Below, one piece after another: positions 43,233 to 52,639 of a stretch of 64,000 nucleotides of DNA (its first letter is position 1; the number at the start of each line of letters is the position of its first letter). Location of the stretch: assembly GCF_048595595.1 (NCBI RefSeq), contig NZ_CP184347.1. One strand, written 5' to 3'. A program made the position numbers and the translations under genes. Below the pieces are notes generated by a model. That model had not been told where the DNA came from and made no database searches. It saw only the letters and a list, made by a program, of their open reading frames with translations. The stretch comes from Bacteroides pyogenes_A. GTDB taxonomy: Bacteria; Bacteroidota; Bacteroidia; Bacteroidales; Bacteroidaceae.

Positions 43233-43661
43233 ATGACAGAAAATCAAAACGGCAAGGTAGATCCCGTTGCCATCCGAGAACTTATTTCACAGGGTATTCC
43301 CATGAAAAGAAAAGAGAGCGAGATGAAACGCTCTCAATCAGAAGAGCAGGTTGTCAAACCAGAACGTCCAAATGACGAGCCAATGTTAAAGGATTTTTCA
43401 AGACACCAAAGAAAAGAAAGGCGAAAGTCCGACAAGGAGGATTATGAGTCGCTTTTCATCTGTCGCAACACTTTGAAAAATCGCAAGACCATCTATATTG
43501 CTAAAGAGTTGCAAGACATATTGGCGGAGATAGTCATGTCTATGAGGAATAGAGATATGACCATCGGCATCTATGTGGAGAACATCATCCTGCATCATCT
43601 TGAAACCTACAAAGATGAAATCAACAGATTGGCAGAGATGAAATTCAAGAAGCTACTGTAA
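43233..43661 (+). CDS. DUF3408 (TraB-like) protein of the inner element
   Basis: 142 residues, intact. The front has VDPVAIRELISQGIPMKRKESEM and a charged linker. The conserved C-terminal domain is YESLFICRNTLKNRKTIYIAKELQDILAEIV...IGIYVENIILHHLETYKDEINRLAEMKFKKL, an RHH-like pattern. It is homologous to the frameshifted gene at 17602-18014. It is the only surviving gene of the element's tra operon. Confidence 0.75.
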   Translation: MTENQNGKVDPVAIRELISQGIPMKRKESEMKRSQSEEQVVKPERPNDEPMLKDFSRHQRKERRKSDKEDYESLFICRNTLKNRKTIYIAKELQDILAEIVMSMRNRDMTIGIYVENIILHHLETYKDEINRLAEMKFKKLL

Positions 43662-43719
43662 TTCCCTATGTAAGACATCAATTTTAGGGGGAAAATATGG
43701 AGATTTTCCTCAAAGAATT

Positions 43720-43989
43720 TATTGGTGTCCAGTAAAACTTTCAAGCCTTATTTGACTTTTTTGTTTTCCTCGAACAGCCGATATATTGCAATGTGTAGGG
43801 GCTTCATTGGGAGATAAAAATCTATTAGAAGAACCTGAATTGGGTAAATATGGCATCCATTGCCAATGGAATGCACCACGTAAGGAGAGCATTTTTATCG
43901 GATAGCCGACACAAACACTGAAATGAGGGCTTATCAATGCATATTATCACTCAGAATAGTCAGTCAAACACGTTTACTGGACACCAATA
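43720..43989. mobile_element. 270-bp MITE-like element
   Basis: Perfect 17-bp terminal inverted repeats (TATTGGTGTCCAGTAAA) at 43720-43736 and 43973-43989. It is flanked by a 9-bp direct repeat with one mismatch (CAAAGAATT at 43711-43719, CAAAGAACT at 43990-43998). It contains no transposase and could be moved by, or be a deletion derivative of, an IS with matching ends. The rest of 43662-44415 has no supported gene. Confidence 0.75.
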
Positions 43990-44160
43990 CAAAGAACTAT
44001 CTCTATCTGCCGCTACAAAAGCAAAATCCTGTCAAACGACGATATGTAGAATCTGCCCTCTTTTATGTCTCTGATGATCAAATACGCCTCCTGCAATATT
44101 TTTATGCCTAGCAATGGGCGTTTTCTTGCCGTTTTATTCGCCTTTCTTGTTATTAATGAG

Positions 44161-44168
44161 TAACTTTG
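44161..44168 (+). promoter_or_regulatory. -7 promoter element upstream of the Gabija operon
   Basis: TAACTTTG, in a context (AATGAGTAACTTTG) resembling that of the outer-ICE cargo promoter at 28072. The first ATG of the operon is 248 bases downstream, so a nearer promoter may also exist. The intervening DNA has only a 13-codon frame at 44187. Confidence 0.4.
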
Positions 44169-44415
44169 TAATTAAAAGAAGAAATTATGATCATATCTCA
44201 GAATACTATTGATAAGATACGTCATTAAATGGAAAACTTGAATTTAGAAATTATATTCATACTTTTTAGTAGATGTTAGAGCATTTTCCGCAGATGAGAA
44301 TACCGCAATAATTTGCTTTCAAGTATTGAATATCGCATTCTTGCAAATAAACAATAAAACAAAATGAGCTTTAGTATAGCTGCTAAATAAAAGCACTTCG
44401 TTTGTTAAAATAACT

Positions 44416-46227
44416 ATGTATATAAAGCAATTTAAAATAAAGAATTTTAGGGTGTTTGATGAAATATCTTTACTGTTTAACAAAGGAATTAACATCATTA
44501 TTGGAGAAAATAATTCCGGAAAAACAGCTATCATTGATGCTCTGAGGATCTGTCTTGGCTATGGAAAACCAGATATAAATATCTATATTCAAGAATCCGA
44601 TCTTCATCTCAACCCTTCTGACTCTAACAAATGCAACACAGAGATACAATTTGACCTTATTTTTGAGATAGAGTCAGAAACTGCGAGATGCTGTTTTTAT
44701 GACTTTATTTCACAAGATTCTGAAAATCCAGAGTTCCAAACCATCCAATTTCATCTTAAATACACATTAGAAGAAAATGGGAGAAGGCGTTTTTTTAAAA
44801 GAAGCGTATGGGGTGGCGATAATGAAGGACAACAAATTCCTTATGAAGCATTACAGGAGATATTTTACACTTATTTAGGGCCTCTTCGTGATGCAGTAAG
44901 TGGCTTAAAACCTTATTCATATAACAATAAGACAGCTCAGCTATTTAATAAATTGACAAAATACAGAAAAGGAGATGACACTATAAATCTAAGTGATGAA
45001 ATAAAAAAGTCTTTAGCAGAAAAGCTTTACAGTGTTTTTGAAAGTGATGAATATGACTGGAAACACATATTGTGTGAGGGAAAAAGTAAGGTCAACGATC
45101 ATCTTAACGGAACAGGCATCCTTGATAAATCTCCTCAAATAGAGATGAATTATGTTGGAAGGAAATTTTCTGATGTTGTACGAGGAATAGAAATTAGAAG
45201 ACCTATATACACAGAACCAGTAGAGCCTCGTCTTCAAAAATATTTTGAGATATATCAAAATGGATTAGGTGAAAATAATCTAATCTTTTCCTCCGTTGTT
45301 CTTGGTGATCTAATGAACCGGTGTGAAGATTCTGAATTAGAAATTTACAATGCTCTACTCCTGGAAGAACCGGAAGCTCATCTTCATCCACAATATCAAA
45401 ATACATTTTTTGAGTATTTGAGTACACTCACAAATAGAGGGTTGCAGATATTCATTACATCACATTCTCCAACAATTACCGCGAAATCAGACATAGACAA
45501 TGTAAAAGTACTACAGAGACAGGGAAGCTCTGTCAAAGCATTTTGCTTTAACATTCTTAGTGAAACAGATTATACAAATAGTAATAGAAAATATTTGAGG
45601 AAATTTCTGGATACCACCAAATCTCAAATGTTCTTTGCTAATGGAACTATATTAGTTGAAGGCATTGCAGAAGCAATCTTATTACCAATATTATCACGCA
45701 AATTTCTAAAACCTCGTAAGATTGACTTGGAAAAGAATGGAGTTGAAATTGTAAATATTGGAGGCGTAGCATTTGAACATTTCGCAAAGTTGTATAATCA
45801 TGATGATGAAAATAAACGACTCTTTTCGAAATGTGCTATTATAACAGACTCTGATCCAACTGCAGATAAAGCAATGTCGGACAGAGCTGTTATAGCTCAA
45901 GGCTTAAAGAAAAACCATTTAGAAGTTACATTAGCTACGAACACTTTTGAACATGATTTATTTGAGACTTCAGATATAAACAGAAGCATAATGCGCACTG
46001 TTTATAGGAGCATGCATCCAAACACACAAGATCTACAAGGAGATTTTAATGTAGAAGTTCTGATGCAAAAATTAAAATCAAATAAAGATAAAGCTGAATT
46101 TGCGCTACAGTTGAATGACAGATTGATGAGAGAAGATAGCTTTGATGTTCCTCCTTACATAAAAGCAGCTATAGAGTTTGTAGTTCCAACACGAGAAATC
46201 GCCCAAGAAATGGCAATAGATGTATAA
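44416..46227 (+). CDS. gajA: Gabija protein A: OLD-family ATPase / Toprim nuclease
   Basis: 603 residues. An SMC/RecF-like ATPase opens with IKQFKIKNFRVFDEISLLF and Walker A GENNSGKT (30-37). The Walker B/D-loop region is ALLLEEPEAHLHPQ (313-325) and the switch His is in FITSHSPTIT. The C-terminal Toprim domain has Glu415 in ILVEGIAEA and Asp478/Asp480 in ITDSDPTADKA. OLD nucleases of this length directly followed by a UvrD-like helicase define Gabija. GajA tetramers nick phage DNA when nucleotide levels fall and assemble with GajB. The stop is three bases before gajB. It is AT-rich compared with the ICE backbone. Confidence 0.88.
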   Translation: MYIKQFKIKNFRVFDEISLLFNKGINIIIGENNSGKTAIIDALRICLGYGKPDINIYIQESDLHLNPSDSNKCNTEIQFDLIFEIESETARCCFYDFISQDSENPEFQTIQFHLKYTLEENGRRRFFKRSVWGGDNEGQQIPYEALQEIFYTYLGPLRDAVSGLKPYSYNNKTAQLFNKLTKYRKGDDTINLSDEIKKSLAEKLYSVFESDEYDWKHILCEGKSKVNDHLNGTGILDKSPQIEMNYVGRKFSDVVRGIEIRRPIYTEPVEPRLQKYFEIYQNGLGENNLIFSSVVLGDLMNRCEDSELEIYNALLLEEPEAHLHPQYQNTFFEYLSTLTNRGLQIFITSHSPTITAKSDIDNVKVLQRQGSSVKAFCFNILSETDYTNSNRKYLRKFLDTTKSQMFFANGTILVEGIAEAILLPILSRKFLKPRKIDLEKNGVEIVNIGGVAFEHFAKLYNHDDENKRLFSKCAIITDSDPTADKAMSDRAVIAQGLKKNHLEVTLATNTFEHDLFETSDINRSIMRTVYRSMHPNTQDLQGDFNVEVLMQKLKSNKDKAEFALQLNDRLMREDSFDVPPYIKAAIEFVVPTREIAQEMAIDV

Positions 46228-46230
46228 GCT

Positions 46231-47991
46231 ATGTTTGAAAGGTTATCACCCACTCAAAGAGAAATTGTAGATTGTCCGGATCGCAGAATCGTAGTTAAAG
46301 CTTGTCCAGGAAGTGGGAAGACGTTCTCTGTAACAGCACGTCTTGCAAGGTTATTATGCAATAATCAATTAAATAAGCATCAAGGCATTGCTGCAATTTC
46401 TTTCACACATACTGCATGCGATGAAATAAAAAACGGAATACAGAAATTCGGAGTTTCAAATGTCACTTATCCCCATTTCATTGGAACTATAGATAGTTTT
46501 ATCAACAACTATATTTTCTTTCCATATGGTCATTTATTTATGGGGTGCAATAAGAGACCAGAGGTTATAGGTACCGAATACAACCCTTGGTTTAATTACG
46601 ATGCAACGATAAGAAATTATGATAGGACAAAAATAATTGACCCCAACTATTATTTTGACAAAGTTTCTTTTGGTTTAAATGACAATCTCCTTCGGCTAGC
46701 ACCTTACCAAGTATTTAATTTTGGAAAAGCAGATTGGGATAATCCATATAAAAAAGACGGGAATCTAAAAAAGGTAATATCAGATCTGATTGAAATGAAA
46801 GTAATTCATTTTAGATCGGGGAAAGCAAATCAAGCAGACGCCAACTATATAGCGTACAAAATTCTAACGAAATATCCTGTTATAGCAAAAAACATTGCAC
46901 AAAAATTTCCGATACTGATTGTTGATGAAGCTCAAGATACAACTGCCATTCAAATGGCATTGATTGATATATTAGACAGAGCCAATGTCAATTCAATTCT
47001 TTTGGTGGGAGATCCCGATCAGGCCATATTTGAATGGAATACGGCCGAACCGTCATTATTTATGGCAAAATATGATAGCCCTGCTTGGACATCTTTAGAA
47101 TTGACTGAAAACCGACGAAGCTCAAGCAATATTTGTCGAGTGAATAATCGGTTCTTCAACAGTAATATGGTATCTGTATCTGAAGAAGATATTGACTATC
47201 CAGCTATACCTTCCATAGTCGGTCATTCAAGCCAATCAGACTCTATAAATCAGATAAAAAATGATTTTGTAAATGAATGTCAGAAATTAGGCATTAGTGA
47301 AGATCATTATGCTATTACATATAGGGGGAGAAAATTTGGAGAAATACATTTTGGGTTAATGGATGAATCCAGAACTGATCAGAATGAGAAACCATGGGTT
47401 CATGGATATTATTATGTGAGAGATTTGGTTCATGGAAAATATCTCATAAACAAAGGTGTACACAAAAAAGGATTCTCTTTAATAGAACGTGGATACCACA
47501 AAATGCAAGAAGGTCAATCCTACATACCTATTGAGTTTATAAGGAATAAGATTAAAAACTTAGGATTCAGAAATTATCGAGATATAATATTCCAGTTTAT
47601 ACGCAAATTGCCTGATACGAATTGTACATTATCTCAATGGATTGCGCAGGCAAGAAATAACGGCTTAATTTTTTCTATAAATACAAATAAAGGGGATAGT
47701 AATATATCAAATCTTTTTCATGAGGACGGTATTACTACAACAGACATCCCCAAATATTTGAGAACAATTCATTCTGTCAAAGGGATGACATTAGAAGGAA
47801 TGTTGGTTTTTCTTGTGAAGAAAGATGTATTTAATTATGCAACCCTTTTACCTCAAGCATATAATGCAACACCAGAAGGACTGGAACAGATGAGAATTGT
47901 ATATGTCGCTTGTACACGCCCCAGGAAGTTATTATGGATAGCAGTTCCTGCTGAGGATGTCGGCGTTTGGACTAAGAAACTTTTAGAGTAA
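46231..47991 (+). CDS. gajB: Gabija protein B: UvrD/PcrA-like helicase
   Basis: 586 residues, longer than the best-studied GajB (about 500). SF1A motifs are in order: LSPTQREIVDCP (Q), ACPGSGKTFSVTARL (I), AISFTHTACDEI (Ia), ILIVDEAQDTTAIQM (II), LLVGDPDQAIFEWN (III), LTENRRSSSNICRVN (IV), IHSVKGMTLEGMLVF (V) and VYVACTRPRKLLWIAV (VI). All catalytic residues look intact. It is thought to sense DNA ends or replication intermediates and regulate GajA. The gene is three bases from gajA and 20 bases before an uncharacterised partner. Confidence 0.88.
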   Translation: MFERLSPTQREIVDCPDRRIVVKACPGSGKTFSVTARLARLLCNNQLNKHQGIAAISFTHTACDEIKNGIQKFGVSNVTYPHFIGTIDSFINNYIFFPYGHLFMGCNKRPEVIGTEYNPWFNYDATIRNYDRTKIIDPNYYFDKVSFGLNDNLLRLAPYQVFNFGKADWDNPYKKDGNLKKVISDLIEMKVIHFRSGKANQADANYIAYKILTKYPVIAKNIAQKFPILIVDEAQDTTAIQMALIDILDRANVNSILLVGDPDQAIFEWNTAEPSLFMAKYDSPAWTSLELTENRRSSSNICRVNNRFFNSNMVSVSEEDIDYPAIPSIVGHSSQSDSINQIKNDFVNECQKLGISEDHYAITYRGRKFGEIHFGLMDESRTDQNEKPWVHGYYYVRDLVHGKYLINKGVHKKGFSLIERGYHKMQEGQSYIPIEFIRNKIKNLGFRNYRDIIFQFIRKLPDTNCTLSQWIAQARNNGLIFSINTNKGDSNISNLFHEDGITTTDIPKYLRTIHSVKGMTLEGMLVFLVKKDVFNYATLLPQAYNATPEGLEQMRIVYVACTRPRKLLWIAVPAEDVGVWTKKLLE

Positions 47992-48011
47992 TTACAAAGA
48001 GAGAATAACTT

Positions 48012-49769
48012 ATGGATCAGTCATGGTTTGAAATGCGGGATCTAAGAAAACGCAAATTGGATAAGTCAGTTTGGGTTCCACTAAGAGCTGAGAAAGAAAT
48101 TCGAAATTCAGTTCGATTTGGCTTTATAGATTATACTGAAGAGTTTATTGGATATGGCTCTATAATGGTGCCAATAGATAAACAATCTTTTACAGAACAA
48201 CTAGATTGGACTGATGTTGGAATTAGTCATACTCACAGTTGCTCATTTCATGATGATAAATATGTGCCTGCCGATGTTTATTACAACGATGATTTAGAAG
48301 GAGTAAACTTGGTTTTAAATCAAAGCTTTGACAATAATTTGGATTGTAACGAATGGCATCTACATCAGGACTTGGTTATAAGCTTAGGACTAAAAAGAGA
48401 AGGCGACATTTGGATTTGCCCAAGCAAAGGGTATGTAGAGGTTGCCAAACTCGAAAGGAACCAAGAAGGAAGCCCAATATTATTGCAAATCAAGAATAAA
48501 TTTTTAAAAGATTACCTATGTGCTAGAGAATGTGGATTATATGTAACTTCTTATTTTAGTAGGGATAAAATTTATGAAAACTTCCCTGTTCTCTCATGGA
48601 AAGGAACTTCTAAAAATGAAAAAGAGGGACGAGATTTTTGGGAATGCAGAACATTGGAAATACATGAAGGGGGATTTCCTTTTGGACAAAAAATAGCAGT
48701 TTCTCATGTTGGAAGAATTGACATTGACGAAAATGAGGATGTTCCTGATATGACTTCTTTCCCAACAGATGAAAATGTGAAATCGGATTTTTTTGAGAAA
48801 AGTTTTCAAGGGAAGAAATTATATAGAATAATGTCTGAACTTTGGAAATATGACTGGATAAATCCTGCGAAGTCAAGTCCTATTATCTTAGGAGATGAAC
48901 ACCCCATTGATATATATTATATTACTGATGAGGAAGGCACAAAAGAGAGTGGCAATAGCCTGACTAAAGGAGGAAAATGGCTTTGGTTTAAGCCAGAACT
49001 AATTTCAAATTTATTGTCTGTAAGAGGCAGTTTCTTGAACTGGTATACTAGAGACACCGGAAGTGTTTCTTGTGCTCCGAATGGAGGAATTCATTTTGGA
49101 GTGAATGATTTAGGATTAATTACTGTCTATGCGAAAGATGTTGGATATTTGCCCGAGTGGCAACAGCAAATCTGGGCAGGGTTCAACATTGCTCCAGAAG
49201 GTGGAATATCTAAAGAATTACATGCAGCCCAGGTTAAAACAGAACCTGCATCAACCCTTGCTCCTGAGGCTTTTATAGAAAGAGTAATAAATGAAATAAA
49301 CGAAGAAGCTAAAAAACAATTAGATATTCGCTTTTTTAGAGGTCATCACTCCATTGGCGAAATAATTAAGTCAATTAATAGATTTAGGGCTATTGATGAG
49401 AAAGGCCTATTTTCCCTAGCAAAAGATATTGCAAGAATAATAGTGGATGATATCGATATAGAATCTGTTCAAAAAATTGCAGTTCCTCCTAAAAATACAA
49501 AATGGGGTTCTTTGAAAACAATTGAAAATCTATTGGCAATAAAGATTCATCCGGAAGATGCTAGAAAAATTCTAAGTCCTATTGTTGGCGTTTATGAGTT
49601 AAGACATGGCGATGCTCATTTGCCAAGTAGCGATATCGAAAACTCATTTAGCTTAATACAAATTGACAGAAGTTTGCCTTATATTACTCAAGGCTATCAG
49701 ATGATATATGCGTGTGTAGATAATTTGTATGTAATTCTTCGAATCCTTAAAAAATGGAATGCTAAATAA
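48012..49769 (+). CDS. Uncharacterised third gene of the Gabija operon, HEPN-like C-terminus
   Basis: 585 residues, no signal peptide or membrane segment. I do not recognise a family. Residues 1-200 look mixed alpha/beta (FGFIDYTEEFIGYGSIMVPI; EWHLHQDLVISLGLKREGDIWICPSKGYVEVAKLER). Residues ~240-400 are beta-rich. From about 430 the protein is helical and ends in a bundle with ELRHGDAHL, giving Arg531-x4-His536, the Rx4H active-site pattern of HEPN ribonucleases, followed by YACVDNLYVILRIL. It lies 20 bases after gajB and 5 before the next gene, so it belongs to the operon. A working idea is an abortive RNase effector or a regulator of GajAB (inference). Confidence 0.55.
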   Translation: MDQSWFEMRDLRKRKLDKSVWVPLRAEKEIRNSVRFGFIDYTEEFIGYGSIMVPIDKQSFTEQLDWTDVGISHTHSCSFHDDKYVPADVYYNDDLEGVNLVLNQSFDNNLDCNEWHLHQDLVISLGLKREGDIWICPSKGYVEVAKLERNQEGSPILLQIKNKFLKDYLCARECGLYVTSYFSRDKIYENFPVLSWKGTSKNEKEGRDFWECRTLEIHEGGFPFGQKIAVSHVGRIDIDENEDVPDMTSFPTDENVKSDFFEKSFQGKKLYRIMSELWKYDWINPAKSSPIILGDEHPIDIYYITDEEGTKESGNSLTKGGKWLWFKPELISNLLSVRGSFLNWYTRDTGSVSCAPNGGIHFGVNDLGLITVYAKDVGYLPEWQQQIWAGFNIAPEGGISKELHAAQVKTEPASTLAPEAFIERVINEINEEAKKQLDIRFFRGHHSIGEIIKSINRFRAIDEKGLFSLAKDIARIIVDDIDIESVQKIAVPPKNTKWGSLKTIENLLAIKIHPEDARKILSPIVGVYELRHGDAHLPSSDIENSFSLIQIDRSLPYITQGYQMIYACVDNLYVILRILKKWNAK

Positions 49770-49774
49770 TAATT

Positions 49775-51115
49775 ATGCCAAAAGTTGCAGGTTACTTTTT
49801 AATCTTAAATGAAAGCAGGTATTTCTCTTTTCAGGGGAATATATATGATAAATTTGCCGAACCAGTCCCGGAATTCAGTCATCCGAGGCATGTCCCATTA
49901 GTCTGTTTTATTACAAATGTATCTGGAAATATAACTCATATAGGACTGGGAAAACGTGGCGTACGTGCAGGAACAGACTTACGAAGACTTAATATAGAAA
50001 ATATATTTGAACTCAAGAAGTCTGTTTCTGCTATCGAAATAGCTAATACTACAGGCTCTAGGGCGAAATCGCATCTGATTAATAAGATAAACTCTGGAGG
50101 GCTATTTTCTCCTAGAAGCTTTGAAGAATTTCTTAGTGCATTCTTGAAAAAATCCCCTGAAACAACTTTATTCTTAGACAAATACTCCAAAAGTAGGCAA
50201 TTAAGGATTTCAAGACTCTCTAAGAATGTAAAGAAGTCATTAGCAGAGCAAAAGGAAGCTGTGTTAACAGCGATGAATATTGCCGGAATAGATAAGAGTA
50301 ATGCACAAGGGTGGGATTATGATGAGGGCGAAAAGCCTTTATCGTTTCTTAATGGTATTGCTCAAGTAAGACTTCGGGAAGATTCTATGATAATAAATGA
50401 TTTATCGAACATTCCGGGCTTTGATTTAATCAAATCAACAAAATATTCCTCTTCAGTATTTGAAAATGATAAAACACGTCTCACGGTCTTGCTGGCAAAT
50501 AGATTACCATTAGAAGAACTTTTAGGAACTGATTTGATTTATTTCAATGAAGATTTTAAATGCTTTATTATGGTTCAATATAAAACCATGGAGAAAGAAG
50601 GGGACAAGTTTGTTTTTAGGCTTCCTAATTTGCAATTTTCAGAAGAGATATCTCGAATGGATTCAATAATCAAATCTTTAAAATCAATGAGGAACAATGG
50701 ATTTATAAATGATTATAGGTTTACTGAAAATCCATTTTTTGTCAAGATATGTCCACGATTAGAGTTTGATCCTTACAATGTTGGTTTAAGTACCGGAATG
50801 TATATACCTCTTGATTACATTAAAATGCTAGAGAATGATAAATGTATTGAAGGTAAACACGGTGGAAAAGTAATTAGTTACGACAATGTAGGAAGATATC
50901 TAGATAATACAGGATTTAAAACAATTATAGAAAGTGGATGGGTTGGCACTAATCAAAATCAATCACTCTTGATTGAAAAAATAATCAAAGACATATTAGA
51001 AAATGGTAAAACTGCTGTTCTCGCAATCAAGAAGAAACTTGAAAATAATTTTCTTTCTGAACAATTTGAAGAAAATGAAGAAGGATCAGATGATTTCGAT
51101 AATTTACCATTTTAA
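49775..51115 (+). CDS. Uncharacterised fourth gene of the Gabija operon, possible D...QxK nuclease
   Basis: 446 residues, soluble. No family is recognised. The N-terminal ~60 residues are beta-rich (VPLVCFITNVSGNITHIGLGKRG). A helical region follows. A candidate nuclease core lies at 250-270: ELLGTDLIYFNEDFKCFIMVQYKTM, with Asp253, Gln268 and Lys270 spaced as in PD-(D/E/Q)xK enzymes. The C-terminus is acidic (FEENEEGSDDFDNLPF), like tails that bind partner proteins such as SSB or helicases. It starts five bases after the HEPN-like gene. Confidence 0.5.
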   Translation: MPKVAGYFLILNESRYFSFQGNIYDKFAEPVPEFSHPRHVPLVCFITNVSGNITHIGLGKRGVRAGTDLRRLNIENIFELKKSVSAIEIANTTGSRAKSHLINKINSGGLFSPRSFEEFLSAFLKKSPETTLFLDKYSKSRQLRISRLSKNVKKSLAEQKEAVLTAMNIAGIDKSNAQGWDYDEGEKPLSFLNGIAQVRLREDSMIINDLSNIPGFDLIKSTKYSSSVFENDKTRLTVLLANRLPLEELLGTDLIYFNEDFKCFIMVQYKTMEKEGDKFVFRLPNLQFSEEISRMDSIIKSLKSMRNNGFINDYRFTENPFFVKICPRLEFDPYNVGLSTGMYIPLDYIKMLENDKCIEGKHGGKVISYDNVGRYLDNTGFKTIIESGWVGTNQNQSLLIEKIIKDILENGKTAVLAIKKKLENNFLSEQFEENEEGSDDFDNLPF

Positions 51116-51572
51116 TGACTAATACCAATTGAAAAGACCGTAAAAAGATATGAGAAAAACATTTTATATGAATTGGTTTCAATTTAGTCTGACAGTTAAT
51201 GGGCATACAAATTAAAATTGTAATTGTCAGAACACAATCATCCGTAACAAATACACGGTTTTTTGTTTTGTATTTTAATTTATACTCCAATATGTCGTAG
51301 TAATATATAATTTATTTTAATAGTTATTGATAAGGTGTTTCAGAAATCTTGCTTCTTCTTTTCATATATGAGCGTATTTAAGAAATGAGTAACCAAAGTA
51401 TTCCCCCGATGATGAGGGCATAAGTCAGAATGTACACTGCGATAGCCAAAGCGATGGTAAAGAGTAACCGAATGAGGAATTTTCTTGCACATATCTCTGC
51501 CAGCCAAAGCCAAACGCTTCCGCCACAAAGGAGAGAGCCTGCGAGTGCAAGTGCCACTCCAATTGATATTTT

Positions 51573-52605
51573 ACGTGAGTTCGATATAACGATTACAATT
51601 ATTTGTTTGAATAATAGGAACATAGCGATAAAAGTACTAAATTTATAGTGTCCAATTATATCCCTTAAACGATTATCACTATGTTCCCAGAGTCTGGGGT
51701 TACGGAGATTTATTGTATGGCAGATGATTTTTGCAAGGAATTTGCAGTTCAACAAGAAAAATATCTGGTTGAAGACAATTCACTCCCGCATCGCAATAAG
51801 CCCAATCGTATGAGCGATGCGGAAATTATGGTAATCCTTATTCTGTTCCATTCGGGTGGTTTCCGTTGCTTCAAACACTATTATCAGGAATATGTCTGCA
51901 AACATCTGACACACCTGTTCCCCCAGAGAGTTTCGTATAACCGTTTTGTGGAACTGGAAAAGGAAGTGTTGCTCTCGCTGACTATCTTCATAAAACAAGT
52001 TCTGTTGGGAGAATGTACCGGAATCAGTTTCGTGGATTCTACCCCTTTACGTGTCTGCCGTAATCAACGGATTCTGATTCACAAGACATTCGAGGGCCTT
52101 GCCGAACGGGGGAAATGTTCCATGGGATGGTTCTTCGGGTTTAAACTGCATCTGATTATCAATGATAAGGGAGAGATACTGAACTTTATGTTCACTCCGG
52201 GTAACGTGGATGACAGAGAGCCTTTGAAACAGAGTCGGTTCGTAAAGAATGTAAAAGGGAAATTGTGTGGCGATAAGGGATATATCGGACAAGCATTGTT
52301 TGAAAATCTATTCATGAATGGAATACAACTGATAACCAAAGGCAAGAATAATATGAGGAATTCCCTTATGAGTATTACTGATAAAATCATTCTCAGGAAA
52401 CGGGCACTGATTGAAACGGTTAATGACGAGTTGAAGAACATCGCACAGATTGAGCATTCCAGACACCGATCTTTCGACAACTTCATTGCAAACACACTCT
52501 CGGCAATAGCAGCATATTGTTTCTTTGAAAAGAAACCCGCTATTGATGTGAGTTACATAAATGAGGGGCAACTAAGAATGTTCTAAAATTATATCGAACT
52601 CACGT
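51573..52605 (+). mobile_element. IS982-family insertion sequence, copy 2
   Basis: 1033 bp with the same 17-bp inverted repeats as copy 1. It is flanked by a 6-bp duplication TATTTT (51567-51572 and 52606-52611). Its own target duplication shows an independent insertion. It interrupts the 69-residue membrane protein gene. Confidence 0.9.
51681..52586 (+). CDS. IS982-family transposase, copy 2
   Basis: 301 residues, nearly identical to copy 1 (33823-34728). Differences include SGVTEIY, TPGNVDD, TKGKNNMRN and YINEGQ. The DDE-type motifs FVDSTPLRVC and KRALIETVNDELKN are intact, so the element is probably active. Confidence 0.92.
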   Translation: MFPESGVTEIYCMADDFCKEFAVQQEKYLVEDNSLPHRNKPNRMSDAEIMVILILFHSGGFRCFKHYYQEYVCKHLTHLFPQRVSYNRFVELEKEVLLSLTIFIKQVLLGECTGISFVDSTPLRVCRNQRILIHKTFEGLAERGKCSMGWFFGFKLHLIINDKGEILNFMFTPGNVDDREPLKQSRFVKNVKGKLCGDKGYIGQALFENLFMNGIQLITKGKNNMRNSLMSITDKIILRKRALIETVNDELKNIAQIEHSRHRSFDNFIANTLSAIAAYCFFEKKPAIDVSYINEGQLRMF

Positions 52606-52639
52606 TATTTTGTATCTCAGTTTCATCTTGTCTGATTTT

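Larger units (their letters stand above)
51378..52626 (-). pseudogene. 69-residue membrane protein gene disrupted by IS982 copy 2
   Basis: On the minus strand, codons 1-5 (MKLRY) lie at 52612-52626 and the rest at 51378-51572. With the IS and one TATTTT duplication removed they join in frame to a 69-residue protein: KISIGVALALAGSLLCGGSVWLWLA is one membrane segment and LLFTIALAIAVYILTYALIIGGILWLL another. The function is unknown. Its start lies beside the conserved ICE non-coding block, the position ardA has in the outer ICE. Confidence 0.75.

Noticed and set aside
43923..44111. Open frame of 62 codons
   Set aside because: It starts inside the MITE-like element, crosses its right end and resembles no protein.
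44187..44226. 13-codon frame upstream of gajA, possibly the start of a lost primase gene
   Set aside because: Too short to support; only a vague resemblance to primase N-termini.
33715..52605. Composite transposon bounded by the two IS982 copies
   Set aside because: Each copy has its own target duplication (TGTATTA and TATTTT), so they inserted independently.
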